Origin: Prosapia bicincta
Taxonomy: Eukaryota; Arthropoda; Insecta; Hemiptera; Cercopidae
Reading direction: 5' to 3'
Assembly: GCA_036971475.1 (NCBI GenBank)
Contig: JBAIZL010000002.1
Span: 335,072,820-335,136,819 of the forward strand
DNA length: 64,000 bases
Every line of letters begins with the position of its first letter. The stretch's first letter is position 1. The notes under the pieces were generated by a model, which had not been told where the DNA came from, searched no databases, and was given only the letters and a program-made list of their open reading frames with translations. The position numbers were made by a program, and so were the translations under genes. This document shows, piece after piece, positions 30,575-34,719 of this stretch.

Positions 30575-33500
30575 AAATGTCAGAACAAAACACAAAAAAG
30601 TACAGTAAAAACTCGATTAACCGTCACCGTCGGAACCGTGGCCATGACGGTTGAGCGATTAGACGGATAACAGAAACACTGTATTATTCCTCCGAAACTT
30701 AACCTTAATAAATTATATTATAGACAGATATCACTCTCACGGTAGAAGGTTTTGTGTAGCCTATTACATTAAAACAGAACTTTTAAAAGGTTTTGCCATA
30801 TGACCAAGGTGTTGACTAAATTAATTATTAGAGAACTAGCCTGTAAGCTAATATAACTTGAAAGAATCGAGAATCGAGAATCGACTAAAGAATCGAGAAT
30901 CGAAAGGAAAATTTTAGAATCGGAATCGAAAATTTTAGGAATCGGCCCATCCCTAGTTGACGCCCAAGACAACTACTTCGAAGAATATTAACGTTTTGTA
31001 CAAATCGGATCAATAAATTTGTTTTTCTAGATTGAGTCTCATTACTTATCTACCGCACCCTATATATGACTCTCGCCACATTGGTGGGTTATCTTAATAA
31101 GTTTTTAACTAAAATTTCATTGAGTTTTTTAAAAGTTTTAAATATTTGTTGTGAGTGTACTTGTATTTTATATACATATTTTTAAAGCAATATAAAATTG
31201 TTTTCAGGTAACAAATTGATAAAAACAACAAATTAGTTGTCAAAATGTTGCACTAAATAAATAAACTTTAGAGTTTCTCAAAATGTAGTAGGTTTATACC
31301 TTGCATGTAAGTAAAAAATATGTAGGAAGTAAGTGTTAGCTAATCGAAAAATAATAGAATAACCTGTAAATATTATATGAACTTTTTTCTGTTGGAAGCC
31401 AACAGAATTCTAAAGTCCTGTTTGACCTTCGTATCTTGATTTATTGCCCAGGATCCTAGTTTTTAGCCCCAGGGGAATTTAAATTGTAAATCTTATATTT
31501 AAAACTACAAGTGAGTAATGGTAATTATTATTAATTCAAAAAGGGTTATATTGTTTAAAAAAGATGGAGAACCCTAGGTCTAGGTGGTCCTGTAGCTGAG
31601 TGTCCTGTGTTTGAAGGATTCACACGAATGGAAATGACAGATTGTTTTTTATTGTTGTTTTTTCAGGTCTGATTAATCCTAAACGTAGTTCCTTGAAATC
31701 CTATATTCAATAATTAGCACATTAAGAGAATAAAATGTATTGTTTCTTGTTACCTTGAGATGAAGTAGGAAATCACCATTTCTTAATTTTCCAGGTGCTA
31801 GTAATATGAAAAGTATTTAACCTATCTAGTCCTGAAAATAGTGTATTTTGTACTGTATCTAAGGTTGTCCAGTCAGTATATTTACAATATGCATTGATTT
31901 CAAATATGGTTCATGTTTACACTTGGAATTTTAAAATTTAACTGAACGGTTTCTGTTTTTGGAATAACAATATTAACTTAACTTAAATTCAATTGTGGGT
32001 GATCCAGTGGGTGCGAATTAATAATTCATCTCAACCTAGTTGTATTTCGCTAGGAAAATATTTTCACGTATAAAGGGCTAAATAATATATATTTTATATA
32101 CAGGTGGAATTAATTAAGTATTCATTATTTTGTGCCTTAGTTTATTATTTGGTAATTGATTATTATGATTTACTATCTGAGGATCCAGTGGGTACAAATT
32201 AATTCGTTGACATATTTTGACCTATAAAGCACTAAATATTATATACTTTATATGGGTGCAGTTTTTATTAATTATATTGTATCTCAGTTTGTTATTTGTA
32301 GTAAAAACAAATTAAAAGTTTATTTATAAATAAATAATTCCTCTTAAACCGCAAACAAGTTTTTATTTATTCTCTGGTGTACATTTTGATTACAAATCAA
32401 TCATCTTCAGAGGAAATCACTATAAGAATAACTAAGATAGCTATTAATATCCTCTGATGATTGCTTTGTAATAGAAATGTATACCAGAACATGAATAAAA
32501 AGTTTTAATGGATTAACAAGATTTATTTATTTATAATTAAAAATTACATCACATGTACTGCAAGTTATTAAATTCAAAGTTACTTTCAGTTTGAAGTTTG
32601 CATTAGATTCTAGGCTCCATTGGTGTTTACATACACCAATTTTCCATTTAAACATAGTAGGACAAACATCTGATACTGACCGAAACCAAGCAACACTTAT
32701 ATTGAGGAGACTCAAGTGATAGGGTATAATATATAATCTAATTTTCCCCCTTTCTCTCCCAGTTTATTATTTTAAATTAATTTACCAACTCCCATCTTAA
32801 GAGCATGGGAGAAATGATGCAGCCTTCTCAGATATCCTTTTGTCATGATATTTTGTTTGTAGGAGGGATTTATATGTCTTAATGGCATATGGTGACATTT
32901 AATTAGATACCTATCAACCATAAAAGATATTTTGTCATTAATTACTTTATAATATTGAGCAAAACTTCACTATGTGAAAGGTTATGCTAGTGAAGTAACT
33001 TCCCTTGAGGTAATCCAAATCTCAAAAAGTTTGACAAAGTCCAGAACAATGTTCTAAGGATTATAACTGGAGGGGCAGTATACACACCAATCAGTGCTAT
33101 GGAAATTCAAACGAGAATAGAGCAACTACAAGCACAAAGAGACAAACTCATTCTGAAATTCTGGAAAAGATCTAGGCGAATTGATCACAGACATTGGGAT
33201 AGCTACAGACCAGCAATGGCTAGATTAAACTCAAGTTACCCCCGCCAAGAGGCCTGAACAGTTAAGGTCTAAATGTAACATTAACTCAGACACTCCTGAG
33301 CAACTCAAACTCTACCGAACGATTTTCACTGTAATACCGTCCAAACATCTGTCCCTTCTAGAAAAAAGATCACCTAAACATATGGTAAACCCAGAGGAGT
33401 TGAGAAAATGTGACTTGAAAACCATCCTAACAATCTATCCAAAAGAAAATGGCTGCATGTTTATACGCATGGCTCAAAAGTCCCAAACTCTGGAGATGGT

Positions 33501-34719
33501 GCTTTTTGCAGTTTGTTTAAAGTGTACAGAGGAATGGGAGTCATTTGTAGTAATTATGATGTGAGATCACAGCTCTTGGCAATCGAAGAGCTGATAAAAG
33601 TTGTAAACAAGATCATAATCCGCCAAGTGACCATTTTCATTGACTCGCAATCTGTCATAACTGCCCTGGCTAGCAATACACCAACAGACTGTAGCAGAAC
33701 CATTGAAGGGCGAAGAGCTATCCATAAATTAATTGTGGTGGGAAGGATCGTACACCTACATTGGATGCTAAGCTTTGCTGGTATCAGTGGAAACGAAAAG
33801 GCGGACATATTTGCGAAATGGGGAAACCTGCGAAGAGCAACATTTTACCCTTATGTCTCGCCACGCCAAGGGGGCTAATAGAGGCTAAGACTAGAGCGCT
33901 GGTGAAGAATTCCCACAAAAATGACTGTAAAGGAAAAAGGAAAGGGACCCTTTTTGATAAAAGCCCACTCCCTAACAATCTGCCAAGAGCGAGCGCTGTG
34001 GCAGAATTTTGCTTGTGCACTGGACATGACCATCTTCAGGCTCACCTGCATTGGATAGGCCTGGCAGACACCGACACCTGCCCACTTTGCCACAATGGTC
34101 TGATGGATGGAGACCATCTTCATTTCTGTCAAGTTTTGCATGCAGATCGACCAACCACGTAACTGGGAGGCTCGTCACCGAATGGCTTTATTGCTAAGAC
34201 CAGGCATTGGCTAAATCAAATCACTATGTGAAAGGCCATATGAAAATCCTAGACGTTATCTTTTCATTTTTTTTGTCAGTATCCATATGTTCTAAAGGTG
34301 GTCATAGACCTTTATTGGGTTTACCTTAATGCCTTGCTCATGAGGCTGTTAGAACTCTACTCTGCTTGTTAGTATGGAAAGATTTTTTCAACCACTTACA
34401 CAGAGATGATAACAGAGTAATTGCTCTAGATTTCCCTGAATCAAGAGTAATGTCATACTTAAACAGCAGTTAAAAATAAATATAACCCTCCAGCTAAACA
34501 TTTTATGGATTATTTGTTAATGGAGTTTTTCATCTAAAATGAACTCCCATTGTAAATAAATTATTTTTTTTTGTACAGCGCTCTCAACAGAAACAACGGC
34601 TAAACACCATTCTACTCAGTCTGTTAGCCAGGCTGCCAAGCAAACAACCGATTGATCTATCATATCTCCTAGAACCCGGACGACGACATCGCAAGAGGCC
34701 GGCACTTCTCAGTCCATGA
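56..34719 (+). CDS. ash1: ash1/ASH1L histone H3K36 methyltransferase, C-terminal 963 residues, 14 exons
   Basis: Exons: 56-154, 7504-7647, 10353-10426, 11272-11495, 11653-11839, 12519-12679, 13061-13420, 15734-15998, 20137-20475, 21676-21936, 22801-22951, 23559-23901, 27600-27743 and 34579-34719. Every junction is GT-AG and all phases agree, giving 963 residues plus a stop. Seen in order: AWS cysteine cluster (about residues 118-166), SET (about 174-293), post-SET (297-307), bromodomain (about 505-600), PHD finger (626-668), BAH (about 700-865) and a basic C-terminal tail. This order is specific to the ASH1 family, a nuclear trithorax-group enzyme that dimethylates H3K36 and counteracts Polycomb silencing. 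Family members are about 2200-3000 residues long, so the N-terminal half, promoter and start codon lie upstream of the window. Introns range from 157 bp to about 7.3 kb, and transposons account for much of the gene's length. No frameshift or stop is seen in the joined exons. Confidence 0.95.
155..2482 (+). other. ash1 intron, first part
   Basis: AT-rich intronic DNA with homopolymer runs (T-run near 361-381). I see no coding signal, RNA gene or clear repeat. Confidence 0.5.
2488..3890 (+). mobile_element. hAT-like DNA transposon, internally deleted
   Basis: Starts CAGGGTGTCTAG and ends CTAGACACCCTG, flanked by direct repeats TTATA (2483-2487 and 3891-3895). The subterminal parts repeat GAAAAGTCAGGGAA-type motifs. 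The last about 54 bases occur twice in tandem (3785-3838 and 3840-3890), duplicating the right terminus. It contains a decayed transposase reading frame (3168-3719). I assign it to hAT from the look of the protein, although the target duplication is 5 bp rather than the usual 8. Confidence 0.8.
3168..3719 (+). pseudogene. hAT-like transposase remnant
   Basis: One reading frame interrupted by a single TAG at 3471-3473. The first part ([20 protein letters not shown], then [20 protein letters not shown]) and, after the stop, [20 protein letters not shown] resemble a transposase family common in invertebrate genomes with these CAGGGTGTCTAG termini. Right after NWAFY the frame jumps to a Lys/Glu-rich coiled-coil tail (about residues 120-180), so the catalytic middle is deleted. 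It lies in an ash1 intron on the same strand and is not expected to be functional. Confidence 0.7.
3896..4332 (+). other. intronic spacer
   Basis: AT-rich intronic DNA between two transposons; nothing recognisable. Confidence 0.4.
4680..4832 (+). pseudogene. piggyBac transposase N-terminal fragment
   Basis: ATG at 4680 opens 50 codons, beginning [20 protein letters not shown] and ending in TAA. The acidic N-terminus is typical of piggyBac transposases. Premature stop; the frame does not continue into the 4957 fragment. Confidence 0.6.
4957..5397 (+). pseudogene. piggyBac transposase C-terminal fragment
   Basis: An open frame of 146 codons that combines an acidic/Ser-rich N-terminal segment with a basic linker ([20 protein letters not shown]) and a C-terminal Cys pattern, [20 protein letters not shown]. 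The latter resembles the cysteine-rich domain ending piggyBac transposases. The DDD catalytic domain between them is missing, consistent with internal deletion. Confidence 0.65.
5755..6776 (+). other. intronic spacer
   Basis: AT-rich intronic DNA; no coding or repeat signal that I can support. Confidence 0.4.
6777..7219. mobile_element. Non-autonomous TIR element related to the Mutator-like element at 57614
   Basis: Inverted ends of about 80-100 bp: the left end (GTAATTATTTAAAGAACTAC) pairs with the reverse complement of the right end near 7219. The right end and its flank (to about 7255) match both ends of the element at 57614-58760, for example AAGAACTAAGTGAAAACTAT on the minus strand here and the plus strand there. 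A second internal inverted pair lies around 6930-7080. No coding content remains. The right boundary is uncertain because similarity continues past 7219. Confidence 0.6.
7504..7647 (+). CDS. ash1: ash1 exon B (pre-AWS)
   Basis: Residues 34-80, with split codons at both ends. Contains [18 protein letters not shown], which matches the conserved ASH1L region before AWS (GKYLRQKRIDFQLPYDL in vertebrates, from memory). Acceptor ttgcag|GCCC and donor CTTTG|gtatta. Open frame continues past the donor for three codons, but the phase match with the next exon fixes the splice at 7647. Confidence 0.9.
7648..10352 (+). other. ash1 intron between exons B and C
   Basis: AT-rich; a short G-rich stretch near 8972-8990. 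A weak retrotransposon-like peptide signal near 9975-10030 was not strong enough to call. No gene seen. Confidence 0.5.
10353..10426 (+). CDS. ash1: ash1 exon C (74 bp)
   Basis: A short exon too small to stand out as an open frame. It encodes residues 82-105 ([20 protein letters not shown], then KIRT). The acceptor is ttcag|GTGG and the donor ACAA|gtaagt, a full consensus. Its first base completes a Trp codon begun in exon B, and its last base starts an Asn codon finished in exon D. Together they restore the conserved YKKIRxNVYxDVKP segment. Confidence 0.9.
10427..11271 (+). other. ash1 intron between exons C and D
   Basis: AT-rich intron with nothing recognisable apart from splice sites. 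Confidence 0.5.
11272..11495 (+). CDS. ash1: ash1 exon D, AWS domain
   Basis: Residues 106-180. Eight cysteines (122, 124, 134, 138, 147, 152, 154, 158) form the AWS zinc-binding cluster, ending [11 protein letters not shown]. In ASH1/NSD/SETD2-type enzymes AWS packs against SET and is needed for activity. The exon runs into LERFMTKDK at the start of SET. Acceptor gacag|ATGT, donor AAG|gtaaat. Confidence 0.95.
11653..11839 (+). CDS. ash1: ash1 exon E, N-terminal half of SET
   Basis: Residues 181-242. Starts with the S-adenosylmethionine-binding GWG motif (181-183) and continues through [19 protein letters not shown] and [20 protein letters not shown], all standard SET landmarks of ASH1. Acceptor tttag|GGCT, donor GATG|gtaaga. 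The following intron carries a 350-bp palindromic insertion but leaves both splice sites intact. Confidence 0.95.
11997..12350. mobile_element. Fold-back element, about 170-bp arms
   Basis: Nearly perfect palindrome centred near 12170: GAAAATATTGGAAAGAACCC at the left pairs with GGGTTCTTTCCAATATTTTC at the right, through to TAGAATGATCC at the centre. It lies inside the 679-bp intron between the two SET exons. The 10-mer AGTTAAGATT occurs at 11952 and again at 12352, just outside the right arm. Each arm carries a CTGATGA-hairpin-GAAA/AAAA motif (see findings), suggesting origin from a Penelope-like element terminus. Confidence 0.85.
12519..12679 (+). CDS. ash1: ash1 exon F, catalytic half of SET
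   Basis: Residues 243-296. Contains the pseudoknot motif [20 protein letters not shown] (NHSC at 247-250) and ELTYDYNF (280-287), which carry the cofactor- and substrate-channel residues of SET methyltransferases. All key positions are present, so the enzyme should be active. Acceptor ttcag|GTCG, donor CAG|gtaaac. The ATG upstream at 12455 is intronic. Confidence 0.95.
13061..13420 (+). CDS. ash1: ash1 exon G, post-SET and linker
   Basis: Residues 297-416 in phase 0. [11 protein letters not shown] supplies the three post-SET cysteines (298, 300, 305) that, with the NHSC cysteine, bind zinc. IGGKSQRV follows, as in ASH1L. The rest is a Lys/Ser/Thr-rich linker ([20 protein letters not shown]), probably disordered, then a helical-looking stretch. 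Acceptor ctcag|AGAT, donor AAG|gtatgc. Confidence 0.93.
13829..14868. mobile_element. piggyBac-type element, deleted
   Basis: Left TTAA (13825-13828) then CCCTTTAAGGACCAA; right terminus TTGGTCCTCAAAGGG followed by TTAT (14869-14872), a mutated TTAA. The termini match at 14 of 15 positions. On the minus strand it holds the N-terminal part of a transposase. The rest of the transposase gene is gone. Confidence 0.85.
14274..14477 (-). pseudogene. piggyBac transposase N-terminal fragment
   Basis: ATG at 14477 (minus) starts [20 protein letters not shown]. One in-frame stop follows after 28 codons, then [20 protein letters not shown] and ESSDSDSK to TAG at 14274. The acidic, Ser/Asp-rich composition and position just inside a TTAA/CCC terminus fit a piggyBac N-terminus; no catalytic domain follows. 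Confidence 0.55.
14873..15733 (+). other. intronic spacer before exon H
   Basis: AT-rich intron; nothing recognised. Confidence 0.4.
15734..15998 (+). CDS. ash1: ash1 exon H, linker between SET and bromodomain
   Basis: Residues 417-504. The first part is Ala/Pro/Val-rich; the second ([20 protein letters not shown], then [15 protein letters not shown]) is an amphipathic helical lead-in to the bromodomain, as in ASH1L. Acceptor tttag|GTAA, donor AAGG|gtatgt, giving a split Asp codon with exon I. Confidence 0.9.
15999..16974 (+). other. intronic spacer after exon H
   Basis: AT-rich intron with no recognisable feature; short open frames here look random. Confidence 0.4.
16977..18302 (-). mobile_element. 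Tc1-like element, internally deleted
   Basis: Flanked by TA on both sides (16975-16976, 18303-18304). Inverted termini CAGTGTCGGCAAAAAGTTTA (left) and CAGTGCCGCCAAAAAGTTTA (right, reverse complement) continue as GGGACA. The transposase is on the minus strand and decayed. TA target and CAGTG ends identify the Tc1/mariner superfamily. Confidence 0.92.
17099..17719 (-). pseudogene. Tc1 transposase, deleted and with one stop
   Basis: Start [20 protein letters not shown] at 17719. Helix-turn-helix region ([20 protein letters not shown]) and GRPRKTT motif follow. Then the frame passes directly to [20 protein letters not shown], so the stretch with the first catalytic Asp is missing. [11 protein letters not shown] retains the second Asp; a TAA at about 17360 interrupts it, and the frame continues to [12 protein letters not shown], where E is the third catalytic residue of DD34E. 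Non-functional. Confidence 0.9.
18560..18968. mobile_element. (TA)n-flanked hairpin element, copy 1
   Basis: Long inverted repeat between two TA tracts. Arms run from TTTTTTGGACTAGGAGACTG through CTTACCTTGGTAAGAG and TTTCAACCACACAGTGGTC to the centre near 18775, and back. Shared with copies at 24409, 41102, 41571 and 51396 and a decayed arm at 23158. The right end is shortened: TA follows directly after AAAAAATCTA. No protein is encoded; the 118-codon plus-strand frame crossing it is incidental. Confidence 0.88.
18969..20136 (+). other. intronic spacer before exon I
   Basis: AT-rich; no recognisable feature. Confidence 0.4.
20137..20475 (+). CDS. ash1: ash1 exon I, bromodomain
   Basis: Residues 505-617. 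Bromodomain landmarks are [20 protein letters not shown] (ZA loop), a [20 protein letters not shown] helix and the following FYGRTTDFG loop. The position where canonical bromodomains have the acetyl-lysine-contacting Asn appears to be Tyr (Y570 in KFYG). From memory, vertebrate ASH1L is non-canonical in the same place. Acceptor aacag|ACGA, donor CCAG|gtaatg. Confidence 0.95.
20476..21675 (+). other. ash1 intron between exons I and J
   Basis: AT-rich intron, no recognisable repeat. Short open frames on both strands near 20703-21054 look random. Confidence 0.45.
21676..21936 (+). CDS. ash1: ash1 exon J, PHD finger
   Basis: Residues 618-704. The Cys4-His-Cys3 pattern is clear: C627, C629, C641, C644, H649, C652, C664, C667, with the aromatic W647 in LVWQHCDC. 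The flanks [19 protein letters not shown] and HYLCERC match ASH1L closely. The exon then enters the BAH lead-in ([14 protein letters not shown]). Acceptor ttcag|GCGG, donor CAAG|gtacat. A decayed copy of its 3' end lies 109 bp downstream. Confidence 0.95.
22015..22110 (+). repeat. Decayed duplicate of ash1 exon J 3' end and donor region
   Basis: TTGTTGAGGGGAGAG, then AATTGAGACAAGATAC, repeat the exon J end (TTATTGAGGGGAGAT, AGTTGAGACAAGGTAC at 21906-21940) at a 109-bp offset. Similarity continues into the intron (ATAATTACTTGAAATTT in both). The copied donor GT is now AT, so it should no longer be used. Confidence 0.8.
22801..22951 (+). CDS. ash1: ash1 exon K, BAH domain part 1
   Basis: Residues 705-754. 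[10 protein letters not shown] opens the BAH (bromo-adjacent homology) domain, and [16 protein letters not shown] matches the ASH1L BAH core. The Thr/Ser-rich insert ([14 protein letters not shown]) is a loop. Acceptor ttcag|GAGA, donor GAAAA|gtaagt. Confidence 0.95.
23158..23315 (+). mobile_element. Decayed single arm of the (TA)n hairpin family
   Basis: TTGATTGACAAAGATCATTG, then GTAAGTCTGTCAGTCTCCTA, match the right arm of the hairpin family with many differences. No left arm or TA tract remains. It appears older than the other copies and sits between BAH exons K and L. Confidence 0.75.
23559..23901 (+). CDS. ash1: ash1 exon L, BAH domain part 2
   Basis: Residues 755-869. [20 protein letters not shown], then [34 protein letters not shown] and [14 protein letters not shown] are hallmark ASH1 BAH sequences. 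The domain ends around [23 protein letters not shown] folds mediate nucleosome or protein contacts. Acceptor tgcag|AGGG, donor AAG|gtataa. Confidence 0.95.
24409..24877. mobile_element. (TA)n-flanked hairpin element, copy 2
   Basis: (TA)n 24409-24475, then arms beginning ACAGACTTACTTTGGTAAGA, centre AATAAATTTATTTTATTTCA near 24625, right arm ending at 24794, then (CT)n 24795-24834 and (TA)n 24834-24877. The left outer segment seen in other copies is missing. Arms otherwise agree closely with copies at 18560 and 51396. Confidence 0.88.
24926..25376 (+). mobile_element. Penelope-like element fragment flanked by a 43-bp inverted repeat
   Basis: GAAGTTAATATATTACTATT at 24926 is inverted at the right end (AATAGTAATATATTAACTTC, ending 25376), with continuous pairing over about 43 bp. 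Inside are a GIY-YIG-type C-terminal reading frame (24991-25272) and, right after its stop, a hairpin-GAAA motif. Flanking inverted sequence is a known habit of Penelope-like insertions. TA tracts border both sides. Confidence 0.7.
24991..25272 (+). pseudogene. Penelope-like element C-terminal (GIY-YIG endonuclease region) fragment
   Basis: Ninety-three codons to TGA at 25270-25272: [20 protein letters not shown], then [20 protein letters not shown] and [10 protein letters not shown]. The H(L)I..H-(x)n-E.(L)..(L)E..(I)YK spacing resembles the end of the endonuclease domain in Penelope-like elements (HLI..GH, LE.FEIYK). The reverse transcriptase and the GIY-YIG signature itself lie outside this fragment and are absent, so this is a 5'-truncated copy. 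Family placement is from pattern recall. Confidence 0.6.
25418..25756. mobile_element. pogo/Tigger-type MITE
   Basis: TA-flanked (25416-25417, 25757-25758) with inverted ends CATTAGAGTCTCAATAATTC and CAGTAGAGTCTTGAAAATCC (right end, reverse complement). CAGTAGAGTCTC-like ends and a TA target fit the pogo/Tigger branch of Tc1/mariner. It also contains two short diverged copies of ATTTCTTG(A/G)AAGCCCGA(T/C)TCAT (about 25577 and 25627). No coding sequence. Confidence 0.7.
25751..25886 (+). repeat. 68-bp tandem duplication next to the MITE
   Basis: Two nearly identical 68-bp units starting CTACTGTATAAAGTATGG at 25751 and 25819. The unit includes the last six bases of the MITE, so it was duplicated after the MITE inserted. 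Confidence 0.85.
25990..26330 (-). pseudogene. mariner transposase relic
   Basis: On the minus strand the frame [20 protein letters not shown], then PLH-stop-PDLVPLT, corresponds to the mariner stretch around the second and third catalytic Asp (consensus like HxxALxxxxFL...PPYSPDLxPxD). Stops and the loss of DNAP upstream show deep decay; its termini were not found. The 131-codon plus-strand frame at 25998-26393 is the shadow of this relic. Confidence 0.65.
26331..27599 (+). other. intronic DNA with (CT)n(AC)n microsatellite
   Basis: AT-rich intron before exon M. A compound microsatellite, (CT)n about 26624-26662 followed by (AC)n 26662-26686, is the only clear feature. Confidence 0.6.
27600..27743 (+). 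CDS. ash1: ash1 exon M, C-terminal linker
   Basis: Residues 870-917 in phase 0: an RGRGGR motif, then an acidic and Pro-rich stretch ([20 protein letters not shown]). Acceptor tttag|CCTC. I chose donor CTAGA|gtaagg at 27744, which joins in phase to [10 protein letters not shown] of the last exon. The frame stays open to 27866, so intron retention or a later donor is possible. Confidence 0.85.
27744..29000 (+). other. ash1 last intron, proximal part
   Basis: AT-rich; no recognised gene or repeat. Confidence 0.4.
29612..30991 (+). pseudogene. mariner transposase, frameshifted and interrupted
   Basis: Pieces in order: [20 protein letters not shown] (from 29612, N-terminus); [20 protein letters not shown] with the first catalytic Asp (FFD) near 29865; LHHDNAPAH near 30010 with the second; then [20 protein letters not shown] and [14 protein letters not shown] near 30200. 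The final [12 protein letters not shown] lies after the hAT insertion, at about 30966-30991. Several frameshifts and stops; the region with the third Asp is not clear. Confidence 0.85.
30213..30955. mobile_element. Non-autonomous hAT element nested in the mariner
   Basis: Perfect 8-bp target duplication GTTGACGC at 30205-30212 and 30956-30963. Inverted ends TAGGGATGGGCCGATTCC and GGAATCGGCCCATCCCTA, with repeated GAATCG motifs inside both ends. Interior: a (CT)n run at 30541-30572 and, at about 30601-30690, a segment resembling a Tigger/pogo terminus (ACAGTAAAAACTCGATTAAC). No transposase. Confidence 0.93.
31270..32355 (+). other. intronic DNA with a diverged tandem duplication
   Basis: AT-rich. 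About 31995-32150 and 32175-32320 share GATCCAGTGGGTRCRAATTA, TATAAAGNGCTAAATA and ATATACTTTATAT-like blocks in order, an old local duplication about 180 bp apart. No coding signal. Confidence 0.5.
32356..32505. mobile_element. Fold-back element, about 60-bp arms
   Basis: Left arm TTTTTATTTATTCTCTGGTG to CATCTTCAGAGGA pairs with right arm TCCTCTGATGATTGCTTTG to CCAGAACATGAATAAAAA. The right arm shows CTGATGA (32454-32460), hairpin ATTGC-TTT-GTAAT, then GAAA (32474-32477). Similar in plan to 11997-12350 and 53405-53470. Confidence 0.75.
32982..34221 (+). mobile_element. 5'-truncated non-LTR retrotransposon
   Basis: Flanked by a perfect 14-bp target duplication CACTATGTGAAAGG (32968-32981 and 34222-34235). 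Contains the end of a reverse transcriptase, a ribonuclease H domain and a C-terminal Cys/His region, ending CTAAATCAAA. Presence of RNase H points to the I/R1/Jockey-like side of non-LTR elements. The 14-bp duplication shows insertion as a truncated copy by target-primed reverse transcription. Confidence 0.9.
33019..34165 (+). pseudogene. non-LTR retrotransposon ORF2 C-terminal remnant (RT end, RNase H)
   Basis: Reading shifts between frames. [20 protein letters not shown], then [20 protein letters not shown] is the RT thumb end. [14 protein letters not shown] is the RNase H start, with the catalytic TDGS changed to THGS. AIEELIK, then [20 protein letters not shown] and [14 protein letters not shown] follow. 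The C-terminus [20 protein letters not shown], then [20 protein letters not shown] contains the usual CPLC...H zinc motif. Stops and frameshifts show it is inactive. Confidence 0.88.
34236..34578 (+). other. intronic spacer before the last exon
   Basis: AT-rich with a polypyrimidine-rich end leading to the acceptor at 34577-34578. Confidence 0.5.
34579..34719 (+). CDS. ash1: ash1 last exon, C-terminal tail and stop
   Basis: Residues 918-963 and TGA at 34717-34719. The sequence [16 protein letters not shown], then [20 protein letters not shown], matches the conserved ASH1L C-terminus (RLNQILLNLLEKIPGK, IDVTYLLE, from memory). Acceptor gtacag|CGCT with a long T-rich tract. It lies 6.8 kb from the previous exon because the intron holds a mariner/hAT nest and a non-LTR insertion. 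Confidence 0.93.
   Translation, partial: RSQQKQRLNTILLSLLARLPSKQPIDLSYLLEPGRRHRKRPALLSP

Larger units (their letters stand above)
29418..31062 (+). mobile_element. mariner element with nested hAT
   Basis: TA-flanked (29416-29417, 31063-31064). Ends CAGGGTACGGTAGAAAAGTA and, reverse complement at right, TAGGGTGCGGTAGATAAGTA. Without the nested hAT and its target duplicate it is about 0.9 kb, shorter than the usual 1.3 kb, so part of the gene was lost first. The transposase is on the plus strand in broken frames. Confidence 0.9.
29001..31269. mobile_element. About 200-bp inverted-repeat pair (Penelope-terminus-like) split by a mariner
   Basis: Left arm 29001-29200 (from AAAGTTCATTTATTTAGTGC) pairs with right arm 31065-31269 (ending AAATAAATAAACTTT). 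Pairing is continuous but with mismatches, through AAACTTATTAAGATAACC and GAGAGTCATA. The loop holds 29201-29417 (with its own smaller inverted repeat around ATATACACATATA) and the mariner at 29418-31062. Both arms contain a TTGATAA-hairpin-CAAAATG-like motif. Confidence 0.75.
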
